Assembly: GCA_031763025.1 (NCBI GenBank) | Contig: JASSKH010000006.1 | Location: 9,421,691-9,485,690, forward strand | DNA length: 64,000 bases | Reading direction: 5' to 3' | From: Macrocystis pyrifera | Taxonomy: Eukaryota; Sar; Phaeophyceae; Laminariales; Laminariaceae | Shown here: positions 54,101 to 64,000 of the stretch, in pieces | Layout of the letters: every line of letters begins with the position of its first letter | Position numbering within the stretch: position 1 is the stretch's first letter | Translations under genes and position numbers: made by a program | The notes under the pieces: generated by a model | What the model was told of the DNA's origin: nothing | The model's database searches: none | The model's input: only the letters and a program-made list of their open reading frames with translations

Positions 54101-55475
54101 GCAGCTTTATTCCGTTCGTGCACGCGGAGACTGAGGCCAAGTTCGTGCCCCTCTGGAAAACCCCTGGTTTTCCACCTAAGATACGCCTTCCAAATATTAC
54201 AAATACGATACCAGTGCCTGAACCCAGGTAATTACCGGGCTTTGAACCTCATCCAAGGTCGTACCATAACGCTAGCCCACTCTGATGAGCCGTATATGCA
54301 GAATTATGGACAATTCATGAAAACCCCATTCCACCAACTAGAACATGAGTCGAAGATGCGGCTCCTCAAAAGCCACTCCCACATCAATGAACAGCAAGGC
54401 AACGAGGCCGGCAGAGTACGTAAAACGAAATGAAAGGAAGACCTACCCTTCAGGGGCAGGAGGAAATCGTCAATGAAATCCATCGCCAAGCCACCCGCAA
54501 CACGGGGGGGGGGAGGCGAGGAAGATGCATGGAAAAACGTAAAATGAATACCAAACACGAGAAGAAAAATAACACGGAAGACGACAAGGACTACCTAAAC
54601 CCAGCCCACAACTCTGGAAAGGCGTCTTGTGCCACAAATGAGTGGCCCGATTACCCAGACCAGCCCCGACACTGAGCGGGGGGGGTAGGCAGGACAAATT
54701 GCGTAAAAACCGTCCTCAACCCAGCCCAAGAAAAGCAAAACAAACCAGAAACACGTCGAGCAGAAAACCCCCCGACCCAAAAACTCAGAAAACGTCAAGA
54801 AGTAGAAAAAAAAAACACCCCCACAAATCCAGGAAAGTGACACGAAAAAATCTATCGCCTCGGCGCCACGGACGCAAGCTTTCAGGGACACTCCATTGTA
54901 TCTCAGTGCTCAAACCTTCATAGTTGAAGAGAGGGGTTGACGGGTTAAAGGTAGGCCTGACGGGGCAAAGGTAGACCGTCAACCAAAATCTTTGGCCACG
55001 AGAACAATAAATCAAGTATCGACCACTCAACTCGTCCAATTCACAGCGCATGTTTTTATGAAAAGCTTACCAAGAAACGAGCACAGCACAACAGTCCACA
55101 ACTGTGACGACATCATAATGGTAAAAACTATAATGGAAGAAGGCTTGACGGGCTAAGAGTAGGCCTGACGGAGCAAAGACAGGCCGACAACCAAATACTT
55201 TGGCCACGAGACTGTTATAAATCAAGCATCGACCACTCAACTGGTCACACTCACAGCTAACGTATTCACACCCGGCCAGCCGGGGGCCAGGGCACGGCGC
55301 AAGCATCCCCGAGGCCGCCCCAGACACAGTAGGGGTCGGGGATCACGACGAGGCAGTTTCATCCGGAGATGTGAACCTCATCTCGCGGTAACACGAACAA
55401 CGCAAAAAATACGTCTACGAAACGCTGAGGAGCGCTGAGGGCACAGGGCCAACCATATCGTATATATCTATCCCT
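51140..55475. repeat. CAG-rich non-coding repeat, copy 2 (unsplit)
   Basis: Parallels copy 1 (13525-16260 plus 26601-27285). It has gcaactcgaggctgttag, gcagcactacaaa-like sequence, gagcagcagtcgatcga at 51399 and a variant at 52730, CAG runs, cgacctactccgtgagg, the tail with gattgagtctcaccg near 51917, then the 53490-53990 and 55230-55475 blocks. A block around 52650-52830 repeats 51340-51490. Another direct duplication lies at 54925-55050 and 55135-55260. The G/C- and A-rich 54490-54800 stretch is not shared. There is no coding motif. It could be a large non-autonomous element with a pol III-like segment. Confidence 0.7.
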
Positions 55476-56540
55476 AGAATACGCCCCTTTCTTACACATG
55501 CCAAGGACCCACGGTTCGACCGCTTCCCTCAGCCCCCGTGCACAATAACTCGCAAAGTAACGACAAAAGTGGCTCTTCACTCAAACCAAAAACAGGATCC
55601 CAGCATATTTGCAGCATACGTTTTGTTTTTAATTGTCTTGAAGCGTAATACGGTAGACGCTGGGGTAGTTCCCACTGTGTACGCCTTCTCTCCTTGAGGC
55701 GCTTTCTACGTTGCCCAAACCATAGTGAAACATAAACTGATAACAACAATCTCACGGCTTAGGCATAGGACGAACAGTATTATAAGTCGTTGAAATGGCT
55801 CCCACGACATTGGGTAGTTCCACGGTTGAGGAGCGTTGTCGATCAAAGCAATAACGGCCACAATGTGCTTGTAGCCCTCAATTGCTGCACGACTTGCTTT
55901 TAGATCAATTGTTTCCGTGTAACCAAAGGAATATCTTTGGGGATCCCGTCGCCAGATGATGGAATCACGGAAAGCGTACGCAAGGTGCCACCGTCACACC
56001 AGCAATAATATGTTGGCAGGCCCAACATGGGTTCTTTTTCATCTCGCATGTGAAGAAGAAGCAGTACGTATCCAGTACGGTCGGGGCATCCTCAGCATAT
56101 TCGACAGCAATTTGCTGAATAGGTTATTCTCACAAGTATCAACCATTGAGGTTGTTGTCGTAACCCTGTTGACATTTATGGCTATTACTGAATTGCTCCA
56201 CCTGTGACACACCGACTTAATCGCCTTGTTTCCATCTCTTCGCGGAGCACTAACCCGTAGCACCAAAATCGATTCACAGGAGATATTCTGTGGACGGCAT
56301 GGCCAGAAACAGAATATATATACGGTTGTGGTCATGCTTACGACTATGCGACTGCTCGATCGTATCGTGATTTCTTCAACGAAAACGTGGAGGCGGCGTT
56401 CGGAGAGAGGGCGGGGTGGACGCGCTTACGGCATGTACTACTTAGGGACAGCTTCAATGATTCGATCGAAAGGGCCGCATGACCGGCTGCGTCACTGCGG
56501 CATGTTATGTTTGGGACTGGCTTGAATTCTCTAGTTCAGG
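55476..56540. other. No gene seen
   Basis: Between the CAG-rich repeat and the FNIP relic. The open frames are short and have no recognised motif. Confidence 0.4.
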
Positions 56541-56542
56541 AG

Positions 56543-56850
56543 GTAGTGTGGCCACGTTGGACGCAGGCTTTAACGTGTGGGTTAACGTTCACCCCAGGGC
56601 CGATTGAGCATCATGTCTGCCTCTTGAAAGTTTTTGACATTTTGGGCTGGATTTAACCAAACTGTAGAAAGCGTTAAGTGGCCGGCTTCGTTGCTGTATG
56701 TGACGTTTGGTTCACCCTCCAACCAGCCTTCCACTACCGTTGCGTTGCCGGCCTCGGTGAAGCGCTTGGAGTTTGCGACGTTGCTCAACAAACCGACCCC
56801 AGCGGTTCGGTGGCCAGCCTCGCTAGTCCAGCGGGGTTGTGGCGTGGCCG
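56543..56850 (+). pseudogene. Relic of an FNIP-repeat protein gene
   Basis: A 22-residue (66-bp) repeat is visible on the + strand. Units with VKWPASLLYVTFGSPSNQPS, VALPASVKRLEFA and VRWPASLVQ start near 56673, 56739 and 56805, and an upstream stretch from 56543 reads VVWP, LTCGLTF and GPIEH. This fits the FNIP pattern of WPxSL, LxFG and FNQP. The first unit is in a different frame from the others and no start, stop or splice sites fit, so this is a decayed piece of a host gene. FNIP proteins are leucine-rich-repeat-like and thought to bind other proteins. Such genes are numerous in amoebae, some stramenopiles and giant viruses. Confidence 0.7.
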
Positions 56851-59800
56851 GCTAGTTTGCACCGTGTGCATTTCGAGTGTTTCTTCGACTAATATATACC
56901 CGGAGACAACTTCTTCGTATTGTCGTCTTCGTTGCGGTGGTCGGAATCCAGTCATCTCTTCAATCAACCCCTGTGTGATGCCTTGTGGCATAATCCACTG
57001 CCGTTTTTGGTGTTTGGTCATCGGTTTGAGCAGTCACTTGAACCCGCCTCGTCGCCTACTTCTCTGGAAGCAGGCCGTGCACAGGATTGATCGGCATATC
57101 GGTTTGCTCAAATATGGGGTGAAGGCTCGGATGACGCCGGGTGGTGACGGGTTCGATGCTTTAAAGAAAACATGGATTCACAATGTTCTGCATTTTACAG
57201 TAGCGGTTACGCATTTCGAGTATTAGTATGAACCATCCGACTTCGCTTTATTTCGGATCAGTCAGTGGGAAATTGCAGCGTGTTCGGGCTCTTTGGGACG
57301 TGTTGTTATACATAGGTCCTCAAGCCAGGTTCCATGTATTGGGAGTAGTAAATTATCAGGTTTGCATGGCGTTTTGTCAACCTTCACGGATTACCCTGAT
57401 CGTCTTACCGGCCTTGTATCGACGACGGATGTTTATGGAAGGCGTAAGCCAGTCAGTAAGTGTTTAGGGTTTTCACTTTGGAGAGGCAATTGAGGTTGAC
57501 AGGGTTGCTTTAAAAATGAAAGCATGTACATGCTCGTCCGGCGGCGGCGAAAATCAATTGTTTCATCTCTAACGTTGTCGTTCCCTTTCGATGTAAGCTA
57601 GCCACTGTACCTTGGGGGACCCTGCAGGCTGTAAATAAGCTTCAGGAGGTTACGCGCGTATAAATATACACTTTACCCCGTCAATATTATATGTCACTTT
57701 AGGGTTTACTATATGTTTCCTCTAAAAACCATCTCTACTGGTAAATCGCTTTGACCATGGTGTTCGCAGTGCACTTATTCGACCTCGGTTGTTTTCACCG
57801 TGGTTGAAACATCTACGCTCAAGCACACCACCACCATGTCCTCGCGGTGGTACATTCATGTGTGATAGGTGCTGCTTCCCATAAAGGTGTCGTGGTTCTG
57901 CTCGGTAAGTTCGGCGAGAATCGCGGTCCGCGTCTGCGAATGCAGTTCGTCCTTGGTCAAGGACTTGAGTCACGTTCCAAGACAACAGTCGAAACATCGA
58001 TGACCAAGCAAGCCACGGCCACTCCAGTCGCGACGGCGGCTTCGCACGTGTCACCCACCGCTGCCCACGAAGTCTCATAGTTCCGCTCGGAACATTCGGC
58101 GAGAAATCGCATTTTAACTTTTTGAAAAAGTAGACGCTGTTCCAGGGTCATACGTAGGACAAAATCATGAAGTCTGGTGTGCTTAATTTACAAAACTCCA
58201 AGGGCCATCACCGTAAATCTTTACATTGATGATGATATAGAGTAACACGCGATGATCGTAATGCCATCATATCAAATTTGAGTCGTTCTATAGTGTCAAA
58301 CACTCATCTTTACACCCTTGACAGAGAAGGTCTTGCCTTGCCGGCTCTGGCTCGTAAGGTCGCTGGGCACATATTTTGTACAGTGCACATGGCCGTAAAA
58401 CTTTATAAACGTGTGCAATGAACGAGTGCTCGCGGTACAGTGTACCAAGAATGGGCGTCATGAAGATCAGTGTTGATATGTTACCTTGTGACCGTGTCCG
58501 CAGGTATCCGAGAAGTCTCGTGGGACTCTGTAGGCGCGATGCCGACTGCCCTGGCCAAAGGATTGATTTGGATTGTGTGTATAAAACTAGGTACAAAGGC
58601 TCGCACAGCGAATGGACAGCAGTCCGGTTGCGCCGTTCTGAGTGGTCGCCAAGAACAACCACCGAGTGCTCGCGATACAGAACACTGACGGGTGCACCTT
58701 CAAGAGCGGTGTAGATATATATATATATCGTAGCTGTATCCGGCACCTATGGACTCCTTCGTGCATGACCGCGAGTGTGCTGAAGTGACAGTAGTTTCCG
58801 TGCCCTCCTCCAAAGCGAACTTCTTCGCTTAGGTTTGGAAAGTTAACTCCAGGCGTTTGATTGGTAGATTTCTCCTACTGCTGTAGCCAAGTGCATTCCG
58901 TAGCATATAGGTCGTCCTGCCTACATACTTAGTTAATTGCCCTCCCTCAACACCTAGGGACACATGTACTCGGCGTAAGGCACCGCTAACTGACACGCCA
59001 CCAGAGTACCGCCAATATTTCTGCGGTATCAATTGAACTGCAACGAACAAGGTATGTTCCGGCTGCACCGTCGCTGCATGGAAAATGCACCAGGGTGAAA
59101 GACATGTGCAACAGTGGTAGAATGTAGAAACATTCGAACACTTCGCTTTACGTGTATATTTCACATTGGTGCGTTTGTTCGGGGAATATATTAACGAGTG
59201 CATTATAGCTGACTCCGTACGTACCTCTATGCATGCCCTCACAGGCACCACCCAGACCTACTCTACTCCCGTTCCTGCGTCAAGAAGCTCGTGAACAACA
59301 CGATCCACTGCTGAGTTATTTGTGATTTTTTGCGAGTAAATTGCGTTCGGTTACTTCGACCTGCTCTACTGCTGTGTCCAGCCGTCGCATCTTGCAGTCA
59401 AGACGTTCTCATACGTCATGCGTACCCCATGTACCGTATCTGCAACATCTCCAGGCGAAGCATAGCTGGTAGTTTTTACCCAGTTCAAAATATATTCCGG
59501 CATCTCCAGCCAGCTGCGCCCTTTATTGTGTCTCGAGGGGGCAGGAGATATATCGTCGAGGTTGACCAAGTCTCTTTTCTCTCTGTCTGGGAGACATGCC
59601 TGGCTCTCCCCGAGCCAGATGAATATTGAAAGTTCTGCTGCGGTGCTATCTAAGTACAACAGTATGACATTCTGCGAGATACTATCGAAGGGGGTCATTT
59701 TTGTACGATTTATTTGATCAACAATCCTACACTTCAGCCACACCATGGCGTTAGGTCAACATGGCACCCGCGGACGTGGAAATAGACGCAATTATCATGT

Positions 59801-60239
59801 CTCCGTGTCAGCTACCCTTGCTCGCGGCCGAAACGTCGAAACCACCGCCCCGCCCATTGTTTGACCAAAACCATGAGTTACACGTGGGGCGGGTAGATTA
59901 TGGCGGCGAGTACCAAGCTGATTTTTGTCTTATTATTATTTCTCTCGGTAGCGTGTTTCAGTTGTTTTTTGTGGTGGGCTAATAATTGTGTGTTTAAGTT
60001 TGTTTCACTGCGTTTAGGGAACCTACAGGTTTCACTATTAGTACTAATTCCATCACGTCAAATTACAAGAAGGGTGTCCGAGATATTTGAATCCCGATCT
60101 GTTCATTGGTTGTATCGACTTCTGAGTTCGCTGATCAACTTGATGAGGTAACTTTGCTTATTTATACTGAGATGCTTGGTGCCAATGTGAGCTAGCTGGT
60201 CCTTTGCCCTCATGCGTTTGACGGCGGTTCTGCCTTTTT
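56851..60239. other. No gene seen
   Basis: I find no domain, splice-site series or clear repeat. An open frame on the + strand at 56678-57226 overlaps the FNIP relic in another frame. Frames at 57722-58078 (minus), 58288-58746 (minus) and 59366-59746 (minus) have no recognisable motif. Confidence 0.4.
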
Positions 60240-63200
60240 GGCTAGCATCTGGACATAGTGCCGTTGAGCCACTTGCTTGGCTCGCGAACTAAGGCCCGAT
60301 TTCCGGCGACGTGCAGACCCGACGTGTTATCGATGCACGGTGGTACGCTGTCAAGCCATATGCCGAATTCCAGTTCCTTCGTCATGTTCGAGCAGACCAC
60401 CGCCACCGTAGTCGCTTGCACAGCGGGCACGGCCTCTGCCTTCACTGTGGATATCACTGTCAACCCCTCAAGAGCTACCTTAAAAACTAAGCAGGGACTT
60501 CAAAAGGAAAACCAAATACGAGGACATCGATCGGTTGTTGTCCGTCTAATAACCCCAAGTTATATCCGACAAGGCAGTCAACATGAAACCACCTTGCTTG
60601 TATGCAATTACGAAATCCACTGTGCTGACCAGGTAGCAAATTAGATGTTTGGCTGCCGCTATGTGAGCTTAGGTTGCATCCGAAAAGGCAGTCAACATGA
60701 AGCCACATCGCTTGTAGGTTATGGCGAAGTCTATCTTTCCGGCCAGGTAGCGAATTACATGTTTTGCGGCCGGTCTGTGAGCTTTGGGCGATATACTCAT
60801 CGATCTCGCCCTTTTGTCGACGGCATATACGATGACATACAGATTCACCAAGTTAATTTAAAGTGCCCATTTCGTGATGGCCTGGACACACTGTTTAGTC
60901 TCTTTTCTTTGAACCCTCTCTTCCGCGTCGCTCAGGCAAAGCTCGTTTTCGACACCAGGCGCATACCCTAGACTGTAGCTTGCCATATTGTATCACTCTA
61001 GCAGGGACTTGGTACAGATTTCCTCAATGATGGTCACCCTCCCCTCCTCTCAGTTAAGGGTGACACCCATCTCGAGCGCCGGTGACGCCCATCCCGAGCA
61101 TGGGTGTCACGTCTCTCATGTCCGTAATTGGGAAACGAATCGCCAGCTTGCGTAATCTACGTCAGCCGCAAGACGTAGTTTCCAAGCAGGCGAACGTCGT
61201 CGACGTATATGGCCAGGATGGCCATGGCGCTGCCCGCCAAGTAGGTGTAGACGCAGGGATCCGACTTGAGATTTTATAGCCGAGGTCCTCCAGATGTTCG
61301 TCGATCGTGGCCCACGTCGGCTTTGGCGGAGCCCCTATTCGCTTTTCCAAGATACTATTACCAGTAGGCCTCCGTTTTCGTCGAATTCTTCCTCTTCCTG
61401 GTCCCATCTCGACATACAATTCCTCGGTGACATCGTCGTTCAGAAAGTCGGTGTCGAGGTCTAGCTGTCAACACTCCGGAATATGCACCGCCGCCATCGC
61501 TAGAACACGACGGATGCTCTGGCGTCCGCTAAACGAGAGCGAACGTGCTGCCGCAATCAATCCCGGAATTTCCCCCGACCCCAGGACAACGACGCGTCCC
61601 TTGGGTTAGTTCTAGGCCTTGACCTTGTAGACGCATTTAGCATTGATGAGCTTGTGGTCTGTGAGGACGGCAGTCACCGGCAAGAGGGTGTAGGCTTTGT
61701 CACTGTTCAGGCTTGCCACTGCTTTCTTTGAGGCCGCTCTCCGCTCTCCACTGTGTCTTTTAGCCTGGAGAGTCATGGGATTATTGAAAGAGCTTACACC
61801 TGTTTCCGCAACTTTCCCGCCATACAGCTTGAATTGTTGGTTGCGGCGTAGGCGTATTACACTCTGCGCCGTACATATCGTGCGTGATATCCAACATGTT
61901 GGCCTTGGTGTAGAGTCTCAGACGTCGGACCTCAGACTGAGCGGGTCTATTGGTCATCGCTGTTAGGTGAGCAAATTGGGGTTGGTGTTACACCATACGG
62001 AGGATTGGGCGGCACTACCAGCACGCGTAACCGCTGGTGGGAATTCTAGACACGAATGCAACCGTTGTTGGAGCGGCGTCGATTCAGGCAGCAGTGCTCC
62101 CAAGGCGTCTGCCGCCGATGATACCGACTGCGCCGGCGGTTGGATAGCGCCTCGCTGTGATCCACCCTGCGTCGGCACTCTCCCGGGCATAGCCCTTCTG
62201 GCAGTGGTCCTGCAGTGCCTCTGACTGGACAGTACATCCCTGCTGGTGATCTCGCTGATCTTCTCCAAAGAGTTCTGCTACCGACGAGATGGGTAAGAGC
62301 CTTGCCATGGTGATGTGATCTGCAGGTGCACCGGGAAAGGATCCAACACCGAACACCGACGTTTAACGGTCGATACCTCCAGAACTTCGTCATCTGTGAC
62401 GTAGTTGTGGTCGTCTATGCCGCCGCTCAACGGAATAGTCTGCGTCGAACGTTCGTCCGGCAGTCGCGGCAGTAGGCGCGACGGCGTTCTGTTGAGGTTG
62501 GAGTTCCTACTCTCTATAATGCGGATGGTGGCAGGCTTGTAGACGCAGTAGCTCTTGTTGATGTTGCTGTATCCCACCAGTTGTTCTTCCATAGCCTTGA
62601 GCTCAAGCGTTCAAGAATAAGGTTCAATATACAGGTAGACCCGGGAACCGATGTCACCAAGAAGTCACTAATCCAGCTGCATCCCGTGTAATAACTTGTA
62701 CGTGGACTGCAGGCCAATCGCGGAGTCGGGCAACCTGTTGCCCAGAAACACCGCAGTGAACCTCGAATCTCCCCAGAGAAATCAATTTACACCGCATCAT
62801 AACTGCAATACTGCTTCCAACGCTGTTGCACATATCGATGTTCTGAGGGGTGTTGGTGCTGGCGTAGTCGAGCGACACCTCCGCCTAAAAGAAACGAGCC
62901 CTGGGACTTGATGTCGATGGACTCGTAGCCTCTGTCAACGCTCCACCGCTCGATGCGGAAACCGCTCGGAATCGTCCCATATAGTAACTATGCGTGGGGC
63001 TTGGTCAACGTGTCGTGCTTGGACTTTATCGGTGAAGTCCACTTGCACTCTAGGTGTGTTCATCGGAAATCTTGGTCACGCACTCGCAGCCCCTATGTGC
63101 TTCTGGGGTTGCTATTTATTTGGTGAAAAACTGTTGAGAAGAGGGTATCAACTTGCGATCGACGATGTTGGGATGTGCCAGCTTGTGACTCTTGCCCACG

Positions 63201-64000
63201 GCGCACACGCCGCAGTCTGACACAGGCCCATCGAAGCTCACTCTTATGTTGTTCGGATTGTTCGAGAGATGTAGGCGTATGTGATTGAGGCGTCCTAGTA
63301 GCCGATACCACAGGTCGGCGTTAGCAGCAGACAGCACTATCAGCTCCGGCCCTTTGCTGTCGTCCGTGAGAACTAGCAAGAAATTGTCGAGATGGTTCCC
63401 CGACTCTTGAAGTTAACTTGTGAACTTGTTTGCCTGCAGCCTTGCTTTGTCAAATCAAAATATGGACACGACGCCGTTGCGTATCGCTTGCTGCACCGAG
63501 AACAGGTTACGCCCTTGGCGAGGCGCATTCAGACAAGAACGTCCGACCATGCGTCGCATGCCTTTGTCGTCAATGACGTGGCCCTGGAAGACTCCTTGCG
63601 CAATATCATTCAATTGCCCCCACGCGGCGGTTAACATTGTTTGCGGCACCTCCAAAACCTTGTGATCTACCAGGCTATCTCGAAGTTCGGGGATGATTGC
63701 ATCGTCGGAATCATGCCTCGACGCACCACTGTTCACAAGTATAACGATGAAGCCATGGCCATAGGCAGCCCGCGGTCCAGCTGTGAGACCTGTCGGGATA
63801 TCCGATCCGTCCTCCGTGTTGGTGATGCCCCCACATGGCTCGGGCTGTAAACTAGTGTCCGTGACCACTGTGTGCTTGCATGAGTTGCCAATCGAGAACC
63901 ACAGATAGTACCACCACTAAACGACGGGTCATTGCCGTCGAACCCTTGACGGTTTGCGCTCGGAAACCCAGTTTATTGTCCGGTTCTTCGTTGGCCATGA
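60240..64000 (-). mobile_element. Broken Copia-like LTR retroelement, runs off the right edge
   Basis: On the minus strand, parts appear in the Copia (Pseudoviridae-type) order: a protease-like region near 63.7 kb, a Gag-pre-integrase region (63379-63116, with LWYRLLGRLNHIRLHLS and the CGVCAVGKSHK zinc-binding-like part), integrase-derived sequence, a reverse transcriptase region near 61.0-61.45 kb, and an RNase H region near 60.9-60.24 kb with PAAKHVIRYLAGKIDFAITY. The Gag end lies beyond the window and no LTR was found. It is broken in several places and looks old. It is listed as a fossil and no gene is called. Confidence 0.7.
60540..60760. repeat. Direct duplication inside the Copia-like relic
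   Basis: Two adjacent units of about 115 bp, each with aggcagtcaacatgaa followed by ccac and ggccaggtagc-like sequence. They lie in the RNase H end of the relic. Confidence 0.65.

Noticed and set aside
56582-56791. Minus-strand frame with a 22-residue period (TEAGNATV / NEAGHLTL)
   Set aside because: The period is the shadow of the FNIP repeat on the + strand, where the WPASL pattern makes sense.

Overview
The window looks like nuclear DNA of a multicellular or otherwise complex eukaryote, most probably a brown alga or a close stramenopile relative. The reasons are a spliceosomal gene with many small exons and very large introns, a tyrosine-kinase-like (TKL) receptor kinase unlike plant or animal receptors, FNIP-type 22-residue repeats with the WPASL signature, DIRS-type and Copia-type retroelements, and many CAG-rich repeats. 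The lineage is an inference from gene families, not from any marker gene.

The main gene lies on the + strand from at least 7098 to its stop codon at 48559. Thirteen exons (A to M) can be placed, all joined at phase 0. Seven exons or exon starts each encode one blade of an SBBP-like beta-propeller of about 56 residues. They are followed by a Pro/Thr/Ser-rich stalk, one membrane span, a cytosolic linker, a helical segment resembling the N-terminal four-helix bundle of MLKL/HeLo-type proteins, and a TKL-type kinase with an HGD catalytic loop. The first exon, with start codon and signal peptide, was not found. It may lie left of the window.

Layout: 1-3019 has a tRNA-like stretch and a GC-rich area that could hold minus-strand exons. 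3597-5440 is a three-copy direct repeat. 7098-8796 holds exons A and B. 8797-38285 is one 29.5-kb intron packed with repeats: a CAG-rich non-coding repeat split by a 10.3-kb DIRS-like element with split direct repeats, a MITE relic, a hairpin-bearing repeat family, and a 2.2-kb internally deleted DIRS relative that itself carries a Harbinger-like foldback MITE. 38286-48559 holds exons C to M. 51140-55475 is a second, unsplit copy of the CAG-rich repeat. 56543-56850 is a relic of an FNIP-repeat gene. 60240 to the right edge is a broken Copia-like element on the minus strand.

The intact gene would make a cell-surface receptor that senses something with a propeller ectodomain and signals through a kinase joined to a possible membrane-acting helical bundle. 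Everything else in the window is repeat or unrecognised DNA.
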